From Planctomycetota bacterium (GTDB lineage Bacteria; Planctomycetota; Phycisphaerae; Phycisphaerales; UBA1924), in contig JAEYUO010000040.1 in NCBI GenBank assembly GCA_023432465.1, forward strand, positions 1 through 7,566: 7,566 nt of DNA, read 5' to 3'. Position 1 is the stretch's first letter, and the number at the start of each line of letters is the position of its first letter. The position numbers were made by a program, and so were the translations under genes. Positions 1 through 6,504 of the stretch are shown here, piece by piece. Below the pieces are notes generated by a model. It searched no databases. It had not been told where the DNA came from and worked only from the letters and a program-made list of their open reading frames with translations.

Positions 1-831
1 CCCCACCGTGCACGTGCAGATCCCCATCGTCAGCGGCGTCGCACGGATCTCCCCAAACCCGGCCGCACGCGCCATCGTCGCCAGTTCTTCCGGCGATAAA
101 AAGCTCGCCACGCTCTTGGGCAGATACTTGTACGCCCCGGACTTGTCCCCGCTGATGATCGTCGCCGTCACCGGCATGATCCGCCGGCAATACACGCCAT
201 TGAACCACCGCATCAACGCATTCCGCGGCTCAGAAAACTCCAGAATCACCAGCCGCCCGCCCGGCTTCAGAATCCGCCGGAACTCCCGCAGCGCCTTCGC
301 CACATCCTGCACGTTGCGAATCCCGAACGCGATCGACACCACATCCGCGCACGCGTCGGGCAGTTGCAGGTCCTGCGCATCCCCCTGCTCATACCGCACC
401 CTCGGGTGCGCCTTCTTCGCCCTCGCGATGTCCAGCATCTCCGCGGTGAAGTCGATCCCAATCACCTTCCCGCCCGCCACATGCGCCCCACCGCCTCCCC
501 CCTCCGCGCGGTCCAGCGCCCTCGCAAACGCCAGCGACAGATCCCCCGTGCCGCACGCGACATCGACAACCGTTTCCCCGCCCCGGATCTCCGCCGCGCG
601 GACCGCAAATCGCCGCCACGCCTGGTCGCGCCACATCGAGTGCAACCGGTTGTTCAGGTCATACGCCGGCGCAATCGCCGCGAACATACCGCGCACACGC
701 GCAGCCTTGTCCGCATTCGCGTGGACATTGCCCGCAAGGTCCTTTTCGTCCCATCCCTTCGGGCCAGCCTCCGCTGCCGCCGCGGCAGGATTCTGCGGGA
801 CTGGAGAAAGGGGAGGTGCGCCGGTCGTCAT
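1..831 (-). CDS. ubiE: UbiE/MenG-family quinone C-methyltransferase (3' end outside window)
   Basis: SAM-dependent C-methyltransferase of the UbiE/MenG family, which methylates the ring of demethylmenaquinone (or the ubiquinone precursor) late in respiratory quinone synthesis. In a planctomycete the product would be menaquinone. The 277 visible residues carry the family motifs in order: YDLNNRLHSMWRDQAWRR (57-74), SAM motif I VVDVACGTGDLSLA (88-101), GIDFTAEMLDIAR (125-137) with the acidic residue expected to contact SAM ribose, SIAFGIRNVQD (166-176), RRILKPGGRLVILEFS (185-200) and YKYLPKSVASF (234-244). The frame is open to the left edge, and only a few C-terminal residues should be missing. 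ATG 831 is the only ATG between the in-frame stop at 856-858 and the conserved core; its ribosome site is weak. Oddities are an Ala/Pro-rich N-terminal extension of about 45 residues and a Gly-rich insert (110-121) between motif I and the next strand. It lies 24 nt after the phytase-like gene, so is probably co-transcribed. Family is secure; choice between menG and ubiE is inference. Confidence 0.93.
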   Translation of the reverse strand, partial: MTTGAPPLSPVPQNPAAAAAEAGPKGWDEKDLAGNVHANADKAARVRGMFAAIAPAYDLNNRLHSMWRDQAWRRFAVRAAEIRGGETVVDVACGTGDLSLAFARALDRAEGGGGGAHVAGGKVIGIDFTAEMLDIARAKKAHPRVRYEQGDAQDLQLPDACADVVSIAFGIRNVQDVAKALREFRRILKPGGRLVILEFSEPRNALMRWFNGVYCRRIMPVTATIISGDKSGAYKYLPKSVASFLSPEELATMARAAGFGEIRATPLTMGICTCTVG

Positions 832-855
832 ACCGAATCGTACCCGCCCGCTGCC

Positions 856-2109
856 TCACGGTGCCGCAAACTCCTGCTGGGTGAATCCGCGCAGATCCGA
901 CGGATCAACCGCGAACAGCCAGATATGCGACGGGATCTCATCCTTGAAGTCGTTGTCGCTCGTCACCACCAGCAGCCTGCGCCCGTCGGCGAGGTCCGGC
1001 CCAAACGCCAGCCCCTCGATCTTCTCCGGCATCTCCGGCCCGGCAAGCCTGTGCCGACGTTCCATGAAATCGACCAGCAGGCGCTTCCGAAGCGGCCGGA
1101 TCTCCGCCGGCAGGCCAACCGTGGGCAACGCCGCCACACCGCTCACATCCGTCGCCTCCGACAGATCGACCGCAAACACCGATCGGAACTTCGCCTTCTC
1201 CCCCGACTTTCCATCCCGCTCAAGCACCAGCATCCCCGTCTCGCTGTACGCCAGGATCTCGCTCACCCCGAACGATGCCGAGTTCAGCGGATACACAAAC
1301 TCCCGCGTCGCCCCCGTCGCCAGCGTCACCTCCAGCACGCGGATGTTCCGTCCCATCCGCTCGTTCTCCCCGTCAAGCGCGCCATCCTGAATTAGCGGCC
1401 CCTGCAGAATCGTGTAGATCCGCGCTCCATCCGGCGAGATCGCAAGCCCCTCGAACCCTCTGTTCGCCTGCCGCCCCGACATGTTGTGCGGCGGCAGTTC
1501 CCGCTCCGGCTCGCCATCCGGCTTCGCGATCAAGAACTTCTCCGGCGGCGCGATCCGCCGCAGATGCAGCCCATCCATCGAGAACTCATCGATCCACGGC
1601 CCATACTCCTCGCTCACCCACAGCGTCCCCTCGCGCGAGACTCGCACACCCTCCGGATCGAGCCGCAGCCCCGCGGCCGGATCCCCCGCCCTGTAGTTCC
1701 CCGTGTTCCCCCAATACGGCTGCCCATCCGACGTCGTCAGCATCACCGTCTTCTCGATCAAGACCTTTACCTCGCGCATCTCGCTCGTCGACGGCACGAT
1801 CTCGATCACATGCACGCGGCAGCGAAACGCACTCGACCCATCACCCGGCCCGCGATCGCTCGCCACAATGTACCGGTTCCCCTTCCCCGTCCGCGCGATC
1901 GCCGAACCCCACCCGCCAAACCGGTCATGCGGAATGTTGTTGCCGATGATGTTGTCCAGGCCCGACAAGTCCGACGCTAGCGCCGAGACCGCCGCGCGGC
2001 CGATCAACTCCACCCCCGCCCCCCCCGTCCCCCCCGCTTCCGCCGCCTGCACCGCGAACACAGCCACCCCGACCATCGCCGTACCAAAGCCGATATTCAC
2101 TCTTCGCAT
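856..2109 (-). CDS. Exported phytase-like / esterase-like beta-propeller protein
   Basis: Resembles the 'esterase-like activity of phytase' family (PF13449 type), secreted beta-propeller proteins whose substrate is usually unproven. The 417-residue protein starts with a Sec signal peptide: basic MRR, a hydrophobic stretch to about residue 21, and a probable cut after AEA (23-25). Family-like motifs follow: ASDRGPGDGSSAF (83-95), LDPEGV (150-155), LWVSEEYGPWIDEFSMDG (163-180), RGFEGLAISPDG (217-228) and KIEGLAFGPDL (363-373) leading to TSDNDF (383-388). The many acidic residues in these motifs could bind metal. ATG 2109 is preferred over an in-frame ATG at 2136 because AAGGAG (minus strand, 2115-2120) lies 5 nt before it and the signal peptide begins there. 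The product is expected in the periplasm or outside the cell. The UbiE gene follows after 24 nt with no obvious functional link. Phosphatase/phytase activity is not shown by the sequence. Confidence 0.85.
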   Translation of the reverse strand: MRRVNIGFGTAMVGVAVFAVQAAEAGGTGGAGVELIGRAAVSALASDLSGLDNIIGNNIPHDRFGGWGSAIARTGKGNRYIVASDRGPGDGSSAFRCRVHVIEIVPSTSEMREVKVLIEKTVMLTTSDGQPYWGNTGNYRAGDPAAGLRLDPEGVRVSREGTLWVSEEYGPWIDEFSMDGLHLRRIAPPEKFLIAKPDGEPERELPPHNMSGRQANRGFEGLAISPDGARIYTILQGPLIQDGALDGENERMGRNIRVLEVTLATGATREFVYPLNSASFGVSEILAYSETGMLVLERDGKSGEKAKFRSVFAVDLSEATDVSGVAALPTVGLPAEIRPLRKRLLVDFMERRHRLAGPEMPEKIEGLAFGPDLADGRRLLVVTSDNDFKDEIPSHIWLFAVDPSDLRGFTQQEFAAP

Positions 2110-2317
2110 TTGAACTCCTTCATTGAACCTGTACATCAGTCCGTTCCCCTCGCCGGGGCAAGTCTCCGACTGTGAAGCCTGCGCGAAGACGCTCTCCCCA
2201 ATCCCCTCGCGCCTTCCCCCGCCCCGTACACCCGCTCGCTCAACTTCCCCGCTCCTCTCCTATCCTGTTCTCCAGATGTTCGCACCCCGGGGGCGGGGCA
2301 CGGAGTTCTGTCAAACC
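2110..2317. promoter_or_regulatory. Divergent intergenic region
   Basis: This 208-nt gap lies between the divergent phytase-like gene (start 2109, minus) and the two-module gene (start 2318, plus), so it should hold promoters for both. On the plus strand TATCCT (2261-2266) is a plausible -10 hexamer, which would give a leader of about 45 nt before ATG 2318; no good -35 lies at the matching distance. On the minus strand TTGCCC and TGATGT, 17 nt apart, are a weak candidate pair. A G/C-rich block (2285-2298) could fold just before the plus-strand start. No operator, riboswitch or repeat is recognisable. Confidence 0.4.
2115..2120 (-). promoter_or_regulatory. Shine-Dalgarno site deciding the phytase-like start
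   Basis: The minus strand reads AAGGAG, then TTCAA, then ATG at 2109. This is one of the two good ribosome sites in the window. It favours the start at 2109 over the in-frame ATG at 2136, whose extra nine residues (MYRFNEGVQ) would precede the signal peptide. Confidence 0.75.
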
Positions 2318-3787
2318 ATGGCCGCGAAGCCCGCTCAGCAGCCCGTCGAAGGTGTCGCCGCGCTCAAGCAGTTCCACTGGGACCCGCAGCCCGCGGCGTG
2401 GGCGCTCGTCAACGAACTCGTCAACAACTTCCTCGCCCACTGCCCCGGCGCGGCCACCGTCGCCGCCAAAATGAAGCACGACACCGCGACGCGCTTCGTC
2501 GATTGGGTCGATCACCTCATCGTCCCCCGCACCGATGCCCTCAAGGCCCGCCTCAAGGAAGTCGGTTATGTCCGAAAGGCCATGCCCGGCGCGCCCGAGT
2601 GCTACCTGAACGACAAGGGCATCTTCCCCGCCATCATCCTCGTCGGCGGCAAGACCACCCGCGTCGCCATCAAGGTCGAATCCGTCTGCGACTTCCTCAC
2701 CGCCTGGCACATCGCCGATGACCCGACGATCTCCGAAGATGACATCGAAGGCGACCCGCTCTGCCAGATCCGCAAGGCCGTCGCCTTCAAGGCCGACAAC
2801 GCCGAGCTCTGGGTCATCGAGCGGCACGGCGCGCTCGGCTTCGCCGCGCCCGACCTCGACCCCGACAAGGCCGTCAACACCCTCAAGCACTTTGAGATCT
2901 TCCGCCGCCGCGCACGCGACTGGGATGATGACGACATCGGCTACGACCACACCGAGGCCATCGTCGCCGCGGCCGTAAAAGACCTCGGCCCGGACCTTGC
3001 CTGCGATCTCTTCTTCGCCGCCGAGCGCGAGTTCTGGCAGCGCAAGAACAAGGCCGCGCAGATCCAGAAGGCCCGCCAGGACAAGCTCGGCCTCGGCTGG
3101 GCCAACCACGATCACCACACCTACCGCTCCAGCCGCCAGTACTTCAAGCGGCTCATCGGCACCTTCGAAACCCTCGGCTTCAAGTGCCGCGAGCGGTTCT
3201 ATGCCGGCGCGGAAGCGGGCTGGGGCGCGCAGGTGCTGGAGCAACCCGTCTGCGGCATCACCATCTTCGCCGATGTCGACATGAGCCCAGAGGAAATCCT
3301 CGGCGACTTCTCCCACAACGGCCTCGATGCCCGCAAGGAGCTCGGCACCGTCGGACTCTGGTGCGGCCTGCACGGCGAGGCGCTCCTCCAGGCGGGCATG
3401 CACCACCTTGAATGCGTCTTCGATCACGAGGCCCTCAAGGACCAGCTCGAAGCCGCGAACATCGAGACCATGGACCCCTTCACCAACTTCTCCTTCCTCA
3501 AGCAGGCGTTCACCGTCGGCGAGCGCTGGAAGATCAGCGAGAAGCGACTGCTCAAGCTGCTCGAATCCGGCGTGATCACCGCCTCGCAGGCCTCGGTCTT
3601 CCGTGCTGAGGGCGCGATCGGCTCGCACCTCGAAAACCTCGAACGCAACGACGGCTACAAAGGCTTCAACCAGCACGGCGTCAGCGACATCATCGCCCGC
3701 ACCGATCCTCGTAAGCTCGCCAGCGTCGCCGCTCCCGCCGCGGCACCCTCAACCGGCACCCAACTCCCCGAAGTCGTCGGAGCGTGA
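2318..3787 (+). CDS. Uncharacterised protein with two glyoxalase/VOC-like modules
   Basis: I do not recognise a named family. The 489-aa protein has no signal peptide or membrane segment and should be cytosolic. Two stretches look alike. In module 1, WVDHLIVPR (63-71) is followed by a helix, then LKEVGYVRKAMPGAPEC (79-95) and GIFPAIIL (101-108). In module 2, NHDHHTYRSS (263-272) is followed by a helix, then LGFKCRERFYAGAEAGWGAQ (286-305) and GITIFADVD (313-321). Each has His near the first strand and Glu after the 'LGF/VGY' strand (E94, E308), as in metal-binding vicinal-oxygen-chelate enzymes. Module 2 also has LHGEALLQAGMHHLECVF (351-368), with further His/Glu candidates. The C-terminus has SHLENLERN (436-444) and KGFNQHGVSDII (448-459), then an Ala/Pro-rich tail. 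ATG 2318 is chosen because residues encoded upstream from 2123 are low-complexity Pro/Ser-rich; CGGAG at 2301-2305 is a distant ribosome site. A metal-dependent dioxygenase, lyase or isomerase is possible, but no substrate can be inferred. Confidence 0.82.
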   Translation: MAAKPAQQPVEGVAALKQFHWDPQPAAWALVNELVNNFLAHCPGAATVAAKMKHDTATRFVDWVDHLIVPRTDALKARLKEVGYVRKAMPGAPECYLNDKGIFPAIILVGGKTTRVAIKVESVCDFLTAWHIADDPTISEDDIEGDPLCQIRKAVAFKADNAELWVIERHGALGFAAPDLDPDKAVNTLKHFEIFRRRARDWDDDDIGYDHTEAIVAAAVKDLGPDLACDLFFAAEREFWQRKNKAAQIQKARQDKLGLGWANHDHHTYRSSRQYFKRLIGTFETLGFKCRERFYAGAEAGWGAQVLEQPVCGITIFADVDMSPEEILGDFSHNGLDARKELGTVGLWCGLHGEALLQAGMHHLECVFDHEALKDQLEAANIETMDPFTNFSFLKQAFTVGERWKISEKRLLKLLESGVITASQASVFRAEGAIGSHLENLERNDGYKGFNQHGVSDIIARTDPRKLASVAAPAAAPSTGTQLPEVVGA

Positions 3788-3795
3788 CAAACCTG

Positions 3796-3876
3796 TCCTG
3801 AGTCCTGTTGTCCTGAGTCCTGAATGGACTACGTGCTGACCCCGGACCGAGGACCCAGGACCCAGGACCCAGGACT
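3796..3876. repeat. Inverted heptamer repeats able to form a long hairpin
   Basis: The left arm holds 7-nt units tcctgag (3796-3802), tcctgtt (3803-3809), then after one extra g, tcctgag (3811-3817) and tcctgaa (3818-3824); a 14-nt sequence at 3794-3807 recurs exactly at 3809-3822. The right arm is aggaccc three times (3850-3870) plus aggact, with a diverged cggaccg before it. Read on the minus strand, the right arm is the same GTCCTGN family, so 3801-3822 pairs with 3856-3876 as a stem of about 19 bp with small internal mismatches and a loop of about 33 nt. The sequence after the stem (3877-3886) is pyrimidine-rich, so it might terminate transcription from the two-module gene, but there is no uninterrupted T tract. 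Confidence 0.8.
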
Positions 3877-3885
3877 TCCTTTCTT

Positions 3886-3920
3886 CACATCCGACATCCC
3901 TCATCTCACTTCCGACTTCG
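3886..3920. repeat. Degenerate heptamer tract abutting the asparaginase start
   Basis: Five consecutive 7-nt units can be laid out: cacatcc, gacatcc, ctcatct, cacttcc, gacttcg. They end one base before the ATG at 3922. Units differ at two or three positions, so this is an old or diverging tandem repeat. It occupies the place where the ribosome site should be and contains no Shine-Dalgarno sequence. Confidence 0.6.
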
Positions 3921-3921
3921 A

Positions 3922-4446
3922 ATGCGTCACATCACCCTCATCACCACCGGCGGCACCATCGAGAAAACCTACGATGAGCGCTCCGGCGAACTCTCCAACC
4001 GCCGCTCGATCGTCGGCCGCATGCTCCGCCGCCTGCGCCTCGAGGACACCAAGGTCTCCACGCTCGAGCTGATGAGCAAGGACAGCCTGCACCTCACCGA
4101 TGCCGACCGCGCCCGCATCATCGAGTGCCTCCGCGCCGCGGGCCCCCTCGCCGAGAACCACCCCGGCAGCGGCGTCATCATCCTCCACGGCACCGACACG
4201 CTCACCACCACCGGCGAGCTCATCCTCAAGGAACTCGGCCCCTCCCTCCGCGTCCCGGTCATCCTCACCGGCGCAATGCGGCCCTTCGAGATGACCCGCT
4301 CCGATGCCCTCCAGAACCTCACGGAGTCCATCTTCGCGGCAGGAATCCTGCCCCCTGGGGTCTACTGCGTCGCCCACGGCCGCGCACTCAAGTTCCCGGG
4401 TGTGCACAAGGACCGCGAACGCGGGACCTTCGTGGCCAGCGAGTAA
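3922..4446 (+). CDS. Single-domain L-asparaginase-like protein
   Basis: Matches the N-terminal catalytic domain of bacterial type I/II asparaginases, which hydrolyse L-asparagine to aspartate and ammonia. Visible motifs are TTGGTIEKTYDERSGEL (8-24) with the expected nucleophile T12 and a nearby Y17, HGTDTLTTTGEL (89-100) with T91 and D92 of the second catalytic triad, LTGAMRP (115-121), and GVHKDRERGTF (160-170), where K163 aligns by eye with the catalytic lysine of the E. coli enzymes. The protein is 174 aa, against about 330 for full enzymes, so the C-terminal small domain is absent. After TAA only 99 nt remain before the next gene and I see no remnant of the domain, so this looks like a natural short form rather than a recent truncation. 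ATG 3922 fits because the conserved first strand starts at residue 3. No leader or ribosome site is visible. The substrate could be an amide other than asparagine. Confidence 0.88.
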   Translation: MRHITLITTGGTIEKTYDERSGELSNRRSIVGRMLRRLRLEDTKVSTLELMSKDSLHLTDADRARIIECLRAAGPLAENHPGSGVIILHGTDTLTTTGELILKELGPSLRVPVILTGAMRPFEMTRSDALQNLTESIFAAGILPPGVYCVAHGRALKFPGVHKDRERGTFVASE

Positions 4447-4533
4447 CCGCTCCGAAAAATCGCATCGCTGCTCGCTCGCGGCTCAGGCACACGATCACCG
4501 CCTCAGTCCTCGTGCACCCTCTTCATCCCGCGC

Positions 4534-4539
4534 TAAACT
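4534..4539 (+). promoter_or_regulatory. -10-like TAAACT giving a possibly leaderless SCO mRNA
   Basis: TAAACT ends 6 nt before the ATG at 4546, so a transcript started at the usual distance would begin at or next to the A of ATG. There is no Shine-Dalgarno in the C-rich six bases between. No convincing -35 hexamer is seen 16-18 nt upstream. The same layout occurs before the minus-strand pepP gene. Confidence 0.45.
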
Positions 4540-4545
4540 CCCCCC

Positions 4546-5229
4546 ATGCCTCGCCTCCTCAAGTTCGCCGCCATCCTCGGCCTCCTCGTCTTCCTGCTGA
4601 CCTCCTGGGTCATCTTCCGCATGACCGCGGGCTCATCGGGCGCCCGCGCCGAATGGCCCGATTCCGGCGACCCCAGCGCTGCCGACCTCCCCGCCGAGGC
4701 CGTCCTCAGCGTCCCGGAGTTCACCCTCACCGATCACCGCGGCAACGCCTTCACACGCGACAACCTCCGCGGCCGGATCACCATCGTCAACTTCGTCTTT
4801 ACCAACTGCCCCTTCGTCTGCCCCACGCTCATGGAGAAGATGGTCGGCCTCAGCATCGCGCTCAAGAACGAGCCGGTGCACTTCGTCTCCATCTCCGTTG
4901 ACCCCGCGCACGACACCCCCCAGGCCCTCGCCGAGTTCGCCAAACTCCACGAAGCCGACAAGGACAACTGGAGCCTGCTCACCGGCGAAAAGGCCGAGAT
5001 CGACCGCATCATCACCGGCGGCCTCAAGTTCGCGCTCACCGACGATGTCGCCAACCCCATCAAGCTCCCCGACGGCTCGACGATGAACAACATCTTCCAC
5101 CCGTCGTGGTTCGTCCTCCTGGGCCCGGAGGTCGATGTCAAGAGCCTCTACCGCCCCGACGACCAGGTCAACATGCAGGTCCTGCTCAACGATGTCCGCC
5201 GGCTCGCCAAAGAGCTGCCGCGTCCCTGA
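4546..5229 (+). CDS. sco: SCO1/SenC-family copper chaperone
   Basis: Thioredoxin-fold protein of the SCO1/SenC/PrrC family that delivers copper to the CuA site of cytochrome c oxidase. Residues 6-25 form one hydrophobic segment, an uncleaved membrane anchor or lipid-less signal, placing the domain on the periplasmic side. The thioredoxin-like domain starts near 56 (VPEFTLTDHRGNAFTRDNLRG). The copper-binding CxxxC is C88 and C92 in FTNCPFVCPT (85-94), and the third ligand is probably H185 in NIFHPSWFVLLGP (182-194). SISVDPAHDTP (115-125) is the usual family segment. The 227-aa length is normal. The gene starts 99 nt after the asparaginase gene, on the same strand, but the -10-like TAAACT suggests its own promoter. 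It converges on pepP with 27 nt between stop codons. No oxidase gene is in the window, so its partner is inferred from the family. Confidence 0.94.
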   Translation: MPRLLKFAAILGLLVFLLTSWVIFRMTAGSSGARAEWPDSGDPSAADLPAEAVLSVPEFTLTDHRGNAFTRDNLRGRITIVNFVFTNCPFVCPTLMEKMVGLSIALKNEPVHFVSISVDPAHDTPQALAEFAKLHEADKDNWSLLTGEKAEIDRIITGGLKFALTDDVANPIKLPDGSTMNNIFHPSWFVLLGPEVDVKSLYRPDDQVNMQVLLNDVRRLAKELPRP

Positions 5230-5256
5230 CACCGCTGCCCTCGCGCACGCCGCGTC

Positions 5257-6498
5257 TCACCGCTTCATCGCCGCCTCGATGTCCTCGATCGACTTCGGGA
5301 TCGCGCTCGTCAGGTTCACGTTCCCGGTCTTGGTGATCAAGATGTCATCCTCGATACGGATCCCCACCCGCCGCTCCGGCAGATACACCCCCGGCTCGAT
5401 CGTGATCACCATCCCCGGCTTGAGCGCGCCATCCGGCGTCACATCGTGCACCTCCAGCCCGAGCTGGTGCCCGATGCCGTGGATGTACGCATCGCCAAGC
5501 CCCGCCTTCTCGATGATGTCCCGCGCCGCCTTGTCAACCTCCCACATCAGCGCGCCCGGCCGCGCCGCCTTGATCGCCGCCAGCTGCGCCCGCAGCACAA
5601 CCCCGTACAGCTCGCGCTGCTCCTTGCCGAACTTCCCGCTCACCGGCAGCGTCCGCGTCACATCGCACGCATACCCGCAGAACTGCGCGCCCGAGTCGAT
5701 CACCATCAACTCCCCGTCGCGGCACTCCCCATCATTATCGACATAGTGCAGCACCGTCCCGTTCAGCCCCGACCCCACGATCGAGCCGTACGCCACCCCC
5801 TCCGCCCCCGCATCGACATACGCCCGCTCCATCGCGTGCTGCACATCGCGCTCATTGATCCCCGGCCGCAGCGTCGAAAACGCCGCGCGATACCCCATCG
5901 CCGTCGCCGCCGCCGCACGCTTCATCAGCTCGATCTCCGCCGCGCTCTTCACCGCCCGCAGCTCCGGCAGCAGCATCGACCGGTCCTCAATCCCCACGCC
6001 CGGAATCTTCTCCTGCAGCTTGCGGAACACCGCCAGATCGGGGCTCACACCCGCAGATGTGTGCGAGCTGAACGGGTGCAGGCACGCGAGCTTCTTCGCC
6101 TTCCTCGCCGCAATCCCCAAAAACCGCGGCAGCGAAGCCGTCCGCATCACCGTGGCGAACCCCGTCCGCTTCCGCAGCGGCTCCCCGATCATCTCGCGAT
6201 ACCCGTCCCACCGATCCAGCTCCGGATCGATCGGCCGCAGAAACAGCGAGATCCGCCGCTTCGGGTCCTCCGCCGTCGGGTCAAACAGCACCGCCGCGCC
6301 AAGCTCGCTCTCCAGCCCCGTCAGGTATGTAAAGCTCGCATCGCTCTTGAACTTCCCGATCGCCGGCCCCGGCCCATCGCCGGAGAACACAATCCCCACC
6401 GACCCGCCCAGCGCCTTGAACACGCGCTGACGCCTCGCGGCATACTCCTCGGTGCTGATCAACGGCTTGGCAGACTTCGACGATGTGCGTGTGGTCAT
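5257..6498 (-). CDS. pepP: Xaa-Pro aminopeptidase (M24B, aminopeptidase P)
   Basis: Cytosolic metallopeptidase that releases the N-terminal residue before proline. The 413-aa protein has an N-terminal aminopeptidase-P domain (about 14-170, with FTYLTGLESELGAAVLFDP at 56-74) and a C-terminal pita-bread domain (about 185-395). All five dinuclear metal ligands are visible: D268 and D279 in VIDSGAQFCGYACDVTRTLP (267-286 region), H344 in HGIGHQLG, E368 in ITIEPGVYLPE, and E383 in GIRIEDDIL. H251 (LHYVDND) and H351 (EVHD) match the catalytic histidines of E. coli PepP, and R381 the conserved arginine. An upstream in-frame ATG at 6609 would add 37 residues encoded partly by a heptamer repeat and with no family similarity, so ATG 6498 is chosen. 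It has no Shine-Dalgarno but TACTCT lies 6 nt upstream. Complete and apparently functional. Confidence 0.95.
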   Translation of the reverse strand: MTTRTSSKSAKPLISTEEYAARRQRVFKALGGSVGIVFSGDGPGPAIGKFKSDASFTYLTGLESELGAAVLFDPTAEDPKRRISLFLRPIDPELDRWDGYREMIGEPLRKRTGFATVMRTASLPRFLGIAARKAKKLACLHPFSSHTSAGVSPDLAVFRKLQEKIPGVGIEDRSMLLPELRAVKSAAEIELMKRAAAATAMGYRAAFSTLRPGINERDVQHAMERAYVDAGAEGVAYGSIVGSGLNGTVLHYVDNDGECRDGELMVIDSGAQFCGYACDVTRTLPVSGKFGKEQRELYGVVLRAQLAAIKAARPGALMWEVDKAARDIIEKAGLGDAYIHGIGHQLGLEVHDVTPDGALKPGMVITIEPGVYLPERRVGIRIEDDILITKTGNVNLTSAIPKSIEDIEAAMKR

Positions 6499-6504
6499 GG
6501 CCCA

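Noticed and set aside
8..1390. Long plus-strand open frame opposite the UbiE and phytase-like genes
   Set aside because: Its translation is Arg/Ser/Pro-rich without family motifs and it spans two well-supported minus-strand genes; it is a high-G+C antisense shadow.
2146..2158. Short CCCC-TCGCC-GGGG hairpin in the divergent region
   Set aside because: A 4-bp stem is expected by chance at this base composition and it is not followed by a T tract or operator-like symmetry.
2123..2317. 65-residue N-terminal extension of the two-module protein from ATG 2123
   Set aside because: The extension is Pro/Ser/Arg-rich, overlaps the 5' region of the divergent gene, and would leave no room for promoters; the conserved-looking protein begins at 2318.
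2240..3676. 478-codon minus-strand open frame opposite the two-module gene
   Set aside because: Long antisense frames are expected in high-G+C DNA. The plus frame has patterned, mixed-composition protein with repeated modules, while the minus frame is a Val/Ala/Glu/Asp-rich complement.
3796..3920. CRISPR array
   Set aside because: The units are 7 nt without spacers, unlike 25-40 nt repeats separated by unique spacers, and no cas gene is present.
3824..4072. Plus-strand open frame starting in the heptamer repeats
   Set aside because: It reads through repeat units and then runs out of frame inside the asparaginase gene; no family resemblance.
5230..5256. Possible bidirectional terminator between the SCO gene and pepP
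   Set aside because: The 27-nt convergent gap has no convincing stem and no T tract on either strand.
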